DNA of 64,000 bases from Psychrobacillus sp042945595 (GCF_042945595.1 NZ_CP168493.1:496001-560000); one strand, 5' to 3'. Shown: positions 49,624 through 58,984, counted from the first letter of the stretch. Program-made: numbers and translations. The notes: generated by a model not told the origin, from the sequence alone.

Positions 49624-51729
49624 ATGAAAAAGAAGGGTATTCCGATATTCATCCTAGTTTTGCTTGTCGGATTCGTAAGTGTGTTTTTATCTGAAAGAAC
49701 GATAGTGAGTGCGCAAGAAGTAATAATGTCAAATCAGCTTTTGGTAGTGACGTTATCTTCTCCAGTTAGTAAAGATGCTTGGAACAAAGGAAATATGTAC
49801 GTAACAGATAAACAAGGAAAAAAAGTAAAGGTAAAGCATAGTATTTCCAAAAACGGAAAATCTGTTGTGGTATCAGGACTTGATGAAGGAACTTACACTT
49901 TACATGTAAATAGTCAATTTGTGAAAAAAAAGTTTCCTTTTAAAGTGTTGAATGAGATTAAATCGATCAAATCGAAAGAAGAGTTAAAAGCTTATTTTAA
50001 ATTAGTAAAAAAAGTGCAAGGGGATAAAGTTACAGTAACTTTAGAAGATACAATGTCTATGAGTTCAAAAGAAGCTTCAAGTACTAATAGAGGTGACTAC
50101 TCTACTACAAACAACCAAGTAGAGGGTGTAGATGAAGCGGACATGGTCAAAACAAATGGTTCACATCTATTTGCGATTAAAGAAAATAATGTAGCGATAA
50201 TAAATGTTGAAGATCCAAAGAATATGATAGAAGCGTCTAAAATAAGTTTAGGAGATGATTTTTATCCTTCTCAACTTTTATTATCCGATCAAACATTGAT
50301 TATTATGGGGCAAAAAAACATATATCGCCCGTTATACCAGGAAAGTACACAAGACATGGCTAGAATAGCGCTACCAATGAATCCAATGACGACTGTGTAC
50401 TTTTATGATATTTCCAATCCAAAATCACCAAAACTATCTAGAGAGATTGCAACGGAAGGTTATATGAACGGTGCTCGGCTAACCGATCATACACTCTACT
50501 ATATAACAACCGTTTATCCAAGAATCTGGATGATGGAAGAAAAGGAAGATGTAGAGCTACGTCCTTTCATCTATGATTCTAAAATGGATAAAGAAGCAAA
50601 ACCTATGAACTATGATAGTATCTCAATTCTTCCAAATACTTTAGAAGCAAATTACAGTATTATTTCAGCCATTGATGTAGCAAATCTAAAGGGAAATAAA
50701 GTAATTACAAAAGGTTTTCTTGGTGGAAGTGAACAACTATACATGTCTAAAGATAATTTATATTTAACTTCTACATTGTATGAAACACCTAATTCTACCA
50801 CCCAAAAAATGATTTGGAACCCTGGTAAAATGGACACTAAAGTATTCAAATTTGCATTCAACAAAACATCTGTTCAATTTGTTGCATCAAGTCGACTAAC
50901 AGGGACAATACTAAATCAGTTTTCAATGGATGAAGATAATGGCTATTTCCGTGCAGTAACAACAAAAGGGAATAGTTGGGGTGAAGATGAACCTTCCGAA
51001 AATAACCTTTTCATATTAGATGATGGAATGAAAATAGTAGGGTCTTTAACGGGGCTTGCGAAAAAAGAAAGAATTTATTCTGCAAGGTTTATGGGTGATA
51101 AAGCATATATGGTGACATTTAAGCAAACAGACCCGCTTTTTGTCATCGATGTAGCAACTCCAACAGCACCAAAAGTATTAGGTGAATTAAAAATTCCAGG
51201 CTTTAGCAACTATTTGCATCCGTTAGATGAAAATCATTTAATCGGATTCGGTTATGAAACAAAATCGATCCCACAAGAAGGTAGCGATGAACCACGCATT
51301 ATAACAGAAGGTATGAAAATTTCGTTGTTTGATGTAAGCGATCTTGCAAATCCAAAAGAAATGGATACGGAAGTGATTGGTGGACGAGGAACATACTCAC
51401 CAATTCAGTATGATCATCATGTACTATTCCAACATCGTAAAAATAATCTTTATGGCTTCCCAGTTTCAATTTATGAAGAAGGTACTGGGCAAGAATATTC
51501 TCAATTCAAACAAGGTGGTGCGTTAGTCTATCAAATCACTCCTGAAAAAGGAATTGTATTAAAAGGGAATTTATTGAAACCAAAAAACCCTGCCCAACTT
51601 TATGAAGACTGGGAAACTAGCATTCAACGTTTGCTGTATGTGGGGAATTCTATCTACACAATATCCATGAACGAAATTACAAGTTACAACTTAAGTAACT
51701 TTGAAAAAACAGGCAAACTAGCGTATTAA
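49624..51729 (+). CDS. Secreted beta-propeller protein (PF09826-like)
   Basis: 701-aa exported protein with signal peptide (about 1-31, VSAQE), an N-terminal Ig-like domain (about 35-120, SNQLLVVTLSSPVSKDAWN), a linker, then a large beta-propeller domain starting STTNNQVEGVDEADMVKTNG, the typical signature of the family. Function is unknown; relatives are cell-wall or membrane-associated in archaea and firmicutes. The start is ATG 49624; ATG 49606 lies inside the ribosome-binding site GAGAGGAAG. Monocistronic, closed by a long hairpin. Confidence 0.88.
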   Translation: MKKKGIPIFILVLLVGFVSVFLSERTIVSAQEVIMSNQLLVVTLSSPVSKDAWNKGNMYVTDKQGKKVKVKHSISKNGKSVVVSGLDEGTYTLHVNSQFVKKKFPFKVLNEIKSIKSKEELKAYFKLVKKVQGDKVTVTLEDTMSMSSKEASSTNRGDYSTTNNQVEGVDEADMVKTNGSHLFAIKENNVAIINVEDPKNMIEASKISLGDDFYPSQLLLSDQTLIIMGQKNIYRPLYQESTQDMARIALPMNPMTTVYFYDISNPKSPKLSREIATEGYMNGARLTDHTLYYITTVYPRIWMMEEKEDVELRPFIYDSKMDKEAKPMNYDSISILPNTLEANYSIISAIDVANLKGNKVITKGFLGGSEQLYMSKDNLYLTSTLYETPNSTTQKMIWNPGKMDTKVFKFAFNKTSVQFVASSRLTGTILNQFSMDEDNGYFRAVTTKGNSWGEDEPSENNLFILDDGMKIVGSLTGLAKKERIYSARFMGDKAYMVTFKQTDPLFVIDVATPTAPKVLGELKIPGFSNYLHPLDENHLIGFGYETKSIPQEGSDEPRIITEGMKISLFDVSDLANPKEMDTEVIGGRGTYSPIQYDHHVLFQHRKNNLYGFPVSIYEEGTGQEYSQFKQGGALVYQITPEKGIVLKGNLLKPKNPAQLYEDWETSIQRLLYVGNSIYTISMNEITSYNLSNFEKTGKLAY

Positions 51730-51736
51730 TATAGTT

Positions 51737-51780
51737 AAAAGGATGAGAGCAACTTTTAAGTTGACCTCATCCTTTTCTTG
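51737..51780 (+). terminator. Terminator of the beta-propeller gene
   Basis: AAAAGGATGAG and CTCATCCTTTT pair perfectly, with an inner AACTT/AAGTT pairing, then TCTTG. Confidence 0.88.
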
Positions 51781-51913
51781 AGAGATACAAAAGTAGATTA
51801 AATTAGCTGCAAGGTACGTTCTAGATGCAATGGACTCTGGTTAGTGTTTATAAGTTGTGCTTTTTATCTTACAAGGGCTTGATATAGATTGTTTTTTACT
51901 TTTACCTCACAAA

Positions 51914-52170
51914 TTATACATGAATCAGTGGGTGGATGATTAGAGTAGATGATTCTAGAAAAAAATAGATAGTATCTATTGATAAATAAGCGCTGAGCGG
52001 ACGAAATTGCATCATCGTCCGTTATTAAAAAAGTAGGAAAGCATTTTATCTCTCGTTAACCAAACCTAATGCAACAACTCTCTAAATATTCCAAGAGGGT
52101 GACGTACAAACACTCGCCACAAGATTACCGAAAAAAATGAATCGTGAAGTGACGTAGTCACTTCACGATC
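51914..52170 (-). repeat. Long dispersed repeat, copy R3
   Basis: Shares with R4, over about 250 nt, the modules TATACAT, GATTAGAGTAG, TATTGATAAA, GCGGACGAAATTG, TATTCCAAGAGGGTGACG and CCACAAGATTACCGAAAAAAAT, then a palindrome with arms ATCGTGAAGTGAC (52141-52169). On the minus strand the palindrome is followed by ATTTTTTTCGG and starts 18 bases after the pdaC stop. The 3' module of the other copies is absent. The remaining 51781-51913 shows nothing clear. Confidence 0.82.
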
Positions 52171-52187
52171 CACAAAAAATTCAATTC

Positions 52188-53651
52188 TTATTTTTTTAAT
52201 TCAGAAACAGTCACAAACGTATAACCTTCTCCTTGTAAATAGGCAAGCACTGCGTCCAGCCCGTCTGCAGTAGATGAATGAATATCATGCATTAATACGA
52301 TTGACCCATCTTTTACATGTGTTTTCACATGTTCCAGTAAGTGTTTTGCATTTCTGTATTTCCAATCGAGTGTGTCAACATCCCAAAGGATGACAGGAAG
52401 GGAAGTCTGACTACGAACTGTTTTATTTACTGCTCCATAAGGAGGGCGAAATACTGTGGGTTTGCTGCCAGATGCTTTTTCAATTGCATTGCTTGTATTA
52501 TTAATCTCAGATGCTATTTTTTCAACACTAGCTTTTGTTAAATCAGAGTGTGTCCATGTGTGATTTCCTAATTCATGGCCAGCTTCTTTTATTTCTTTAA
52601 CTACTTCAGGGTAAAAAGAAACTCTGCTTCCAAGCATAAAAAATGTAGCTTTTGCATTATACTTTTTGAGAGTATCTAGAATTTTTCTAGTGGTTTCTGG
52701 GTTAGGCCCATCATCAAATGTTAAGGCTACTACTTTACCAGTTGCTGGTACTTTGGTTGCTTCATCTTTTGGAGGTTCTGAAATAGCAGGCTCTTCTTTT
52801 TTAGGAACATTACCAGTAGGCTTTGTATCTACTGTGACGGCGGGAAGTTTGTATTCATCTGCTAAAATATCGTTTAAATCAGAGAGCTTAATGGAAATTA
52901 TTGGTTTTCCAGCAGCGCCTGATGCAATTTCATAATTACTATAATAAAAATCAATTGAATTAGTGTTCAATACAAAATTAGTAAAGTTACCCCATTTAGG
53001 CGCTGTTTTAACCTCGAATTGATTTAGTAGTAAATAGGGACTTAATTGTTTATTAGATGTAATTGCATTTCTCACTCTAGTTGAAAGTATCTCCAGTGAT
53101 TTCTCGTTTTTTGCAAGCAGATCCTCAATCGTAAGCATATGACCTGATTGGTTATGTAAATGAATGATCTTTGTTTCAGATATTCCGTTAGCTCCACCCG
53201 TATACATTTTCGAATGGATGACAAATGAGTAATCACCAGTAGTATTCTGGAAAACTTCAAATGATATATTTAACTCACCTTCAGTATGCTTTTTTGCTTC
53301 GCCCAAGTACTTTGTTTCATCTAAGTAAAGTGTTTTAAAATTTTGGGTATATTCCTTTACTATTTTGTTGAAACTTGGAACATCACTTTGGGGATACTGA
53401 ATTGCAAAAGGTGTAAATACATCGTTGGATGTTTCGGTAATTATACGGATTCCTGGATAAACGGATGCCTTTTCATCCACTTCTTCCGCAGCTCTTATAG
53501 GTTGGTTCGCAGTAATATTGTTTTCTTGGTTTTTGGAAGAATTAGGAATCCAAAGAAGAAAAGCAATCAAACTACTTAATGAGAGGATAGCAACAATAAA
53601 CATAATATCGATCCAGCGACTTCTTTTGCTGGATCTTGGATTTAAAGACAT
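52188..53651 (-). CDS. pdaC: PdaC-like peptidoglycan deacetylase (DUF4163-DUF3298-NodB)
   Basis: 487-aa membrane-anchored enzyme: basic N-terminus and helix (about 15-35), DUF4163-like then DUF3298-like domains (about 60-270, PSFNKIVKEYTQN; LTIEDLLAKNEKS), Pro/Glu linker, then a NodB domain (about 308-487) with LTFDDGPNPETT, HELGNHTWTHSDL, RPPYGAVN and IVLMHDIHS. This matches B. subtilis PdaC, which deacetylates N-acetylmuramic acid in peptidoglycan and raises lysozyme resistance. The palindrome of repeat R3 just downstream looks like its terminator. Confidence 0.9.
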   Translation of the reverse strand: MSLNPRSSKRSRWIDIMFIVAILSLSSLIAFLLWIPNSSKNQENNITANQPIRAAEEVDEKASVYPGIRIITETSNDVFTPFAIQYPQSDVPSFNKIVKEYTQNFKTLYLDETKYLGEAKKHTEGELNISFEVFQNTTGDYSFVIHSKMYTGGANGISETKIIHLHNQSGHMLTIEDLLAKNEKSLEILSTRVRNAITSNKQLSPYLLLNQFEVKTAPKWGNFTNFVLNTNSIDFYYSNYEIASGAAGKPIISIKLSDLNDILADEYKLPAVTVDTKPTGNVPKKEEPAISEPPKDEATKVPATGKVVALTFDDGPNPETTRKILDTLKKYNAKATFFMLGSRVSFYPEVVKEIKEAGHELGNHTWTHSDLTKASVEKIASEINNTSNAIEKASGSKPTVFRPPYGAVNKTVRSQTSLPVILWDVDTLDWKYRNAKHLLEHVKTHVKDGSIVLMHDIHSSTADGLDAVLAYLQGEGYTFVTVSELKK

Positions 53652-53787
53652 GGTAATTCTCCTTTTCTAACACATATATATTATATTAGATTAGACGGAT
53701 GAATGGGTGATAAAGTTTTAGTATATCTTGTTTTTATTTCCACTGTTCGATAAGATTATCGTAAATGGAGGAAGGAAGGTGCTCTAA

Positions 53788-54531
53788 CTGACGCCAAACT
53801 ATGAATTAGCAGTAGAATGCTGCCTACTCGCGGGCCGATTAATGATGGAAAGTGGAGCTGAAACATACCGTGCAGAAGATACGATGGATCGGATGGCTCA
53901 ATCACAGAAATTGACAGAATCGCAAAGCTTTGTTACACCGACTGGAATAATTTTTAGTGGAAATAAAGCACTTCCTACTAGATTAGCTAGGGTAAATAAT
54001 AGAACAACAGATTTAGGGAAAATTGCACTCGTAAATGGAGTTTCTAGGAAATTGGCAAATGCAGAAATTTCATTGGAGGATGCGTATGAAGAATTGAAAA
54101 AAATTGATGAAGACCATAAGATGTACCCATTTTGGATTCAGATTATTGCTGCTTCCATTGCTTCAGGAGCATTTCTTATATTGTTTGGTGCTAAGCTTGT
54201 AGATATTCCGACTGCTATGATTGCTGGGGGAATCGGCTACGCTATCGCTAATAAGTTAGAGTTAAGAACAAAAGTAAAGTTTTTTGCGGAATTTTTTGCT
54301 GCTTTAGTTATTAGTATGATTGCGACCTTTTCGGTAGTGTATGGCTTTGGAAATGAAGTTGATAAAATTATTATTGGATCCGTCATGCCACTTGTGCCAG
54401 GACTTCTTATTACGAATGCCGTTCGTGACTTAATGGCTGGACATTTTGTGTCAGGGTTATCCAAAGGAGCAGAAGCATTTCTAACGGCATCCGCAATAGG
54501 TGCAGGGGTTGCTATTATATTATCATTGTAA
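53788..54531 (+). CDS. Threonine/serine exporter family, large half (YjjP-like), apparent CTG start
   Basis: 247-aa protein with the YjjP/ThrE N-terminal signature, here ECCLLAGRLMMESGAETYR, then five hydrophobic helices from about residue 125. The first ATG (53842) would cut off the conserved first helix. The only in-frame start that includes it is CTG 53788, directly after an in-frame TAA and eight bases after AGGAAGG. Together with the next gene it forms the split ThrE-type exporter. Confidence 0.85.
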   Translation: MTPNYELAVECCLLAGRLMMESGAETYRAEDTMDRMAQSQKLTESQSFVTPTGIIFSGNKALPTRLARVNNRTTDLGKIALVNGVSRKLANAEISLEDAYEELKKIDEDHKMYPFWIQIIAASIASGAFLILFGAKLVDIPTAMIAGGIGYAIANKLELRTKVKFFAEFFAALVISMIATFSVVYGFGNEVDKIIIGSVMPLVPGLLITNAVRDLMAGHFVSGLSKGAEAFLTASAIGAGVAIILSL

Positions 54532-54542
54532 GGAGGAAGCAT

Positions 54543-54992
54543 ATGTCGTATTTTTTACAAGGAATACTAAGCTTTACTGCGGCATCCGCGTTTGGAATAG
54601 TTTTCAATGCCCCAAAGAACTCCCTGTTCTATTGCGGACTTGTTGGTATGACGGGCTGGCTAATATATTCTTTTGTAGATCAATTAACGAGTGATCCGGT
54701 CAAATCTTCCTTTGCGGGAGCATTCACAGTTGCGTTCGTTGCACATTTGATGGCAAAAAGGTTTAAAATGCCAATGATTATTTTTAGCGTAGCGGGAATT
54801 ATTCCTTTAGTACCAGGAGGAGTTGCATATACAGCAATGCGCCATATTGTGGAAAAGGATTATGGTTTAGCTATTGAGTTTGCCTCGCTTGCATTAATGA
54901 TTTCTGGTGCTATTGCTATCGGCTTAGTATTTGCGGAGATTATTACAAAATTACTATTAAGGACGATAAAAAAGCCTAAATTAAAACCGTGA
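54543..54992 (+). CDS. Threonine/serine exporter family, small half (YjjB-like, DUF3815)
   Basis: 149-aa membrane protein with four to five helices, FGIVFNAPKNSLFYCGLVGMTGW and FSVAGIIPLVPGGVAYTAMRH (the conserved P-LVPG motif also present in the larger half as MPLVPGLLITNA). It is the C-terminal half of a split ThrE exporter, 11 bases after its partner with AAGGAGG. The substrate could be an amino acid or organic acid. Confidence 0.9.
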   Translation: MSYFLQGILSFTAASAFGIVFNAPKNSLFYCGLVGMTGWLIYSFVDQLTSDPVKSSFAGAFTVAFVAHLMAKRFKMPMIIFSVAGIIPLVPGGVAYTAMRHIVEKDYGLAIEFASLALMISGAIAIGLVFAEIITKLLLRTIKKPKLKP

Positions 54993-55020
54993 AAAAACTT
55001 ATATGTTTTTCACGGTTTTT
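54983..55020. terminator. Shared terminator overlapping both convergent stop codons
   Basis: AAAACCGTGAAAAA and TTTTTCACGGTTTT form a long perfect stem. The stop of the YjjB-like gene (54992) and of the EAL gene (54999) both lie inside it. Confidence 0.88.
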
Positions 55021-57041
55021 GCATCTTTACTCAACAATACTTCTACTTCATTTGCTGAAATAGGTTTGCTTACATAATACCCTTGAATAGCATCGCAACC
55101 CATTTGTTTTAATAGCTGATATTGCTCAATTGTTTCAACACCCTCGGCTACCACGCGAATGCTCAAGGAATGTCCAAATTGTATTAAGCCTTGAACAAGA
55201 TGTTGCAGCTTCTCTTGTTGCATAAGTGAGTTGATAAATGATTTATCTACTTTTAATTGACTGATTGGAAGAAGTTGTAGATATCTTAAAGATGCGTAGC
55301 CTGTACCAAAATCATCTAGCACGAATGACACTCCATCCGCCTGTAACTTTTGCATTTGTTGGATAATTTGCTTCTCTGCTTCTGCTTCTAAGGCAAATTT
55401 CTCCGTAAATTCTATTTGTAAAGTATCTGGTGAACAATTATATTTCTCTAACATTTTGCGAATTATTTTCACCATATTTTTATCTCGAAATTCCCGTATA
55501 GAGGAATTGAAACTTACCTTAATAGGAAAACCCTTGCTTTGCCAAATGGATGCTTGCTCACAACACTTTTCAAGCATAAAAGTGCCTATTTCGTTGATCA
55601 ATCCAGTTTCTTCCGCTATCGGAATTAGCTCTTCTGGAGAAATAACACCTAGTACTTCATCTTCCCAACGAACAAGCGCTTCCACAGTGGTAATTTTACC
55701 GGTCTGCACATCTTTTTGTGGTAAGTACATAACATGAAGATCATTTTGATTTAATGCTTCTAGTAATCGTTTTTCGATTTGTATCGTTCTACTGAGTTTG
55801 TGTTGATCGGATTGGGAAAGACTTACAATCGATCCTCCACCATCTTTTTTAATCTTTTGAATGGTGGCATTGGAAGCTTTTATCAAGTGTATATAGGATT
55901 GTTGATCTTCTGGATATTTAGTGATCGCGCCACTTATGGTGATTGGAACGAGCTTATTATTTAAATAAATCGGATTTTGTTTTAAATAGTTTGTGAATCC
56001 TTGGATATACCAATCGCTTAAAGGAGTGAGAAGGGCAAATTCATCTCTGCCAGTTCGAGCGATGATCGTCTCTTCAAAATATACTTTTAACCTTTTAGTA
56101 AACTCAATTAAAAGCTCTGCTTCTGTTTGATCATTGAATATCTCTTTCAATGTATAAAACTGATCTATTGTAATGAAAACAAAGGAAAAATGCCTATTCT
56201 CCTCCATATGCTCCTTTACTACTTCCTCTAAGCGATACCTACTCATCAGTCCCGTTTCCATGTCCACGTATGCTATTTGTTCTAAGCGAGATTGAAATAA
56301 TTTTTTTTCTGTAACTTCTTCTTCCAATAATAAATAATAGAGCGTGTTATTCTTTGAGTCGGCAACTGGCATAGCAAGTAAATTTACCCAGTAGTTTAAA
56401 CCGTCTTTTGTTGTTTTCTCAACAGTACCTTGGAACCTTTCACCTCTATGAAGTATTTTCATTATATTATCAGCAACTAGCATATTATCAGGTGTGTCAG
56501 GAAGTAACTGCCAAAATGATTTACCTAAGATTCTTTTTGGAGTCCAGTTACTTTTCTTTAAAAATTGTGTATTAGCATGAGTGATTAAACCTTCTCTATC
56601 TAAATAAACAACCATAAAAGATTCTGACAGATTTTTTTTCAACAACTGTAACTCTAAAAATGAAGATGAATCTGAATTTGGAATATGATCTCTTTCAACT
56701 AGAAATAAAGCAAAACGCACATGCTTGAAAGTAAAGGATTTTGCTAAAAGAGAAGCCTTGGACTGTTCACCGTTTTCGTGATAAAGCAGGACTGAATCAT
56801 ATCGCATAGGTTCTACATTATGTAATAGGTTTTCAAATAAGGAAGAAAAATGTCCTTGTAAACTATTATCAAACAAAGGAGGATAATCTGTCTTAACATG
56901 ATCAAACGTATATCCGAAATGTCTTTCAGCTTCCCTACTCCACCAAATGATATTACCGTCTTTATCTGACAAAAAGGTCGGATAAGGTAAATGGCTAAAA
57001 ATGGCGCTGCATGAATCTAGTAATTCTTCCATAGAATTCAT
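54999..57041 (-). CDS. PAS-PAS-GGDEF-EAL signalling protein, probable c-di-GMP phosphodiesterase
   Basis: 680-aa cytoplasmic protein: PAS (about 8-110), second PAS/PAC (about 125-250), a GGDEF domain whose signature reads GRDEF (RTGRDEFALL), and an EAL domain (about 420-675) with EALVRW, FTEKF, LDDFGTGYASLRYL, KVDKSFI, AEGVET and QGYYVSKP. The EAL residues needed for metal and c-di-GMP hydrolysis appear present, whereas GRDEF departs from GG[DE]EF, so cyclase activity is doubtful and hydrolysis likely. The start ATG (57041-57039) follows AAAGGGG; six codons upstream are rejected. Confidence 0.9.
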   Translation of the reverse strand: MNSMEELLDSCSAIFSHLPYPTFLSDKDGNIIWWSREAERHFGYTFDHVKTDYPPLFDNSLQGHFSSLFENLLHNVEPMRYDSVLLYHENGEQSKASLLAKSFTFKHVRFALFLVERDHIPNSDSSSFLELQLLKKNLSESFMVVYLDREGLITHANTQFLKKSNWTPKRILGKSFWQLLPDTPDNMLVADNIMKILHRGERFQGTVEKTTKDGLNYWVNLLAMPVADSKNNTLYYLLLEEEVTEKKLFQSRLEQIAYVDMETGLMSRYRLEEVVKEHMEENRHFSFVFITIDQFYTLKEIFNDQTEAELLIEFTKRLKVYFEETIIARTGRDEFALLTPLSDWYIQGFTNYLKQNPIYLNNKLVPITISGAITKYPEDQQSYIHLIKASNATIQKIKKDGGGSIVSLSQSDQHKLSRTIQIEKRLLEALNQNDLHVMYLPQKDVQTGKITTVEALVRWEDEVLGVISPEELIPIAEETGLINEIGTFMLEKCCEQASIWQSKGFPIKVSFNSSIREFRDKNMVKIIRKMLEKYNCSPDTLQIEFTEKFALEAEAEKQIIQQMQKLQADGVSFVLDDFGTGYASLRYLQLLPISQLKVDKSFINSLMQQEKLQHLVQGLIQFGHSLSIRVVAEGVETIEQYQLLKQMGCDAIQGYYVSKPISANEVEVLLSKDAKTVKNI

Positions 57042-57240
57042 CTTTACGACCCCTTTCATTATTATTCTATAATTATATAGAATATAGCGAATTTAGTCAT
57101 TACTATAGAGCAATATATTCACGTTATTAAAGTTAATGGATATTTCGATCCAGTTTAGTTATGGTTTTAAGGTCTTTTTTTTATTGTAATAGAAAGAAGT
57201 TAGAGTAAAATTAAATCAATGAGAACGAGGTGAGTAGAAA

Positions 57241-58158
57241 GTGGAACGTTGGAAAGGTATTACATTAATAATAGTGGGTGCTATGCTTTGGGGTGCTTCT
57301 GGTCCCATGATGGAGTGGGTACTACACAATAGTAATTTTTCAATTCAATTTTTTATGACAATTCGCTTGACTGTTGCTGGACTATTTCTATTATTATTTT
57401 TAAAATTGACCGGAAAGCAGATTTTCACAATTTGGAAAGAACCAAGCTGGTGGAGACAACTAATCGTCTTTGGGATTTTTGGAATGCTTGGAGCACAATA
57501 TACATTTGTTGCAACAATAGAAGCTAGTAATGCATCGATTGCGACGTTATTACAATTTTTAGGCCCAATCTATATTGTTCTACTTGTCTCTTGGAAAAGT
57601 AGAAAGTTTCCTCCCAAATATCAAGTGATTGGTATTATCGGTACGCTTATAGGTTTATTTTTTTTATTGACGAATGCCAAAGTGGACGAGCTATTGATAA
57701 GTACAGAAGCTTTGCTGTGGGGGCTAGGTTTAGGACTTACGTTTGCTTTTTATACGGTGTATCCAGCTAGACTTATGAAAGAATGGGGAGTATTGATTGT
57801 TGTAGGATGGGGAATGTTGGTAGGTGGTATAACATTAGCAATAGTTACTCAATGTTGGAGATCAAATGAGTGGACATACTTGGCAGAGTTTCCGGTGAAT
57901 TTGATGATTGCTTTTATTATACTAATTGGTACTATTGCATTTGTGCTCTTTTTATCAAGTATGAAGTACATAACCGCGGTCGAAACAAGCATTCTTTCCA
58001 GTATGGAGCCCTTAACAGCTATGGTTATTTCCGTGATTTGGTTTGGACAAATTCTTGGAGCATGGCAATATTTCGGTGTAGTAGTTATGCTAATTTTTGT
58101 TACATGGCTTTCCATTGCAGGGGAGATTAAGCAGAAAAAGAAAATTTTTGTAAAATAA
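57241..58158 (+). CDS. EamA/DMT-family transporter
   Basis: 305-aa protein with ten hydrophobic helices in two EamA repeats (about 6-140 and 155-290), with GAMLWGASGPMMEWVL at the start and SILSSMEPLTAMVISVIWFGQ in the second repeat. Drug/metabolite transporters export small metabolites or amino acids; the substrate is unknown. GTG start seven bases after GAGGTGA. Monocistronic. Confidence 0.9.
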   Translation: MERWKGITLIIVGAMLWGASGPMMEWVLHNSNFSIQFFMTIRLTVAGLFLLLFLKLTGKQIFTIWKEPSWWRQLIVFGIFGMLGAQYTFVATIEASNASIATLLQFLGPIYIVLLVSWKSRKFPPKYQVIGIIGTLIGLFFLLTNAKVDELLISTEALLWGLGLGLTFAFYTVYPARLMKEWGVLIVVGWGMLVGGITLAIVTQCWRSNEWTYLAEFPVNLMIAFIILIGTIAFVLFLSSMKYITAVETSILSSMEPLTAMVISVIWFGQILGAWQYFGVVVMLIFVTWLSIAGEIKQKKKIFVK

Positions 58159-58216
58159 AAAATTAACAGTAGTTTGAATAATTATTGATGAATAACAGAT
58201 CATGTATGTTTGAAGA

Positions 58217-58260
58217 CAAAAGGTTTCAGGAATATCAAAACTCCTGAAACCTTTTAATTT
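58217..58260 (+). terminator. Terminator of the DMT transporter gene
   Basis: AAAAGGTTTCAGG and CTCCTGAAACCTTTT form a 13-bp stem followed by AATTTTT. Confidence 0.88.
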
Positions 58261-58840
58261 TTATGCCATGAACAGATTGATTTTAGCTGCAAGCGGATGC
58301 TCTTATAAAGACTGTTTAGGTGGAGATAGACTCGGTAGGTGCTTATGGACTTATTTGAGGTGCTGATAGACCCGGGTAAGGTGCTTATAAAGACTGTTTA
58401 GGCGCACGAAGACTTGTTAGGTGCTTATAAGTAATGCCTTTCATGGCACAATTAATTGATCTTTATTGGTTTTTCCTTTTACCGTCCAAAGTATACATAT
58501 ATCACTAAGTCTATGATTAGAGTAGGTAGAACTGAGAAAAGTAGGCAGTATCCATTGATAAAGAAGTGCAGAGCGGGCGAAATTGAATATTCGTCCGCGT
58601 TTAAAAGAATAGGAAAGGATTTATTCTCTCATTAAACAAACCTTATGCACCTTGTCTTTACATATTCCAAGAGGGCGACGGACAAACACCCGCTACAAGA
58701 TTACCGAAAAAAATGGATCGTGAAGTGACACAGTCACTTCACGATCCATAACACTAAAGGTAATAGTGCAGCTTATGTTTCGTTCAAAGCACTCTGGAAA
58801 CGGTGAAGGCAAGATGCACTTAAAGGGCGCTTCGGTTTTT
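58258..58840. repeat. Long dispersed repeat, copy R4 (fullest), with about 21-nt tandem array
   Basis: Fills most of an 826-nt gap. It starts TTTTATGCCATGAACAG, has a degenerate tandem array (about 58300-58440, units of the type TGCTTATAGACTTGTTTAGG), then the R3-like segment (58495-58747) ending in the palindrome with arms GGATCGTGAAGTGAC (58715-58747) and the R1/R2-like end module (TTTCGTTCAAAG ... GATGCACTTAAAGGGCGC). No coding frame supported. Unlike R1-R3 it does not follow a minus-strand gene. Confidence 0.8.
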
Positions 58841-58871
58841 CTTACTCATTTTTTCAAGATTGTCTATATCA

Positions 58872-58902
58872 GAGATGACCTTAACAATGGGTCATCTTTT
58901 TC
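58872..58902 (+). terminator. Hairpin upstream of the ABC exporter genes
   Basis: AGATGACC and GGGTCATCT form an 8-bp stem with an 8-nt loop followed by TTTTTCT, 83 bases before the ABC start. It could be an attenuator, as such leaders control some Bacillus multidrug ABC operons, or the end of an upstream transcript. Confidence 0.6.
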
Positions 58903-58984
58903 TATAAGTTTTCGGATAATTGTGGCATAATAGGTTTTAACAATAATTAATTCGAGTAACGAAGAATCTAGGGGTGTTTTAGAC

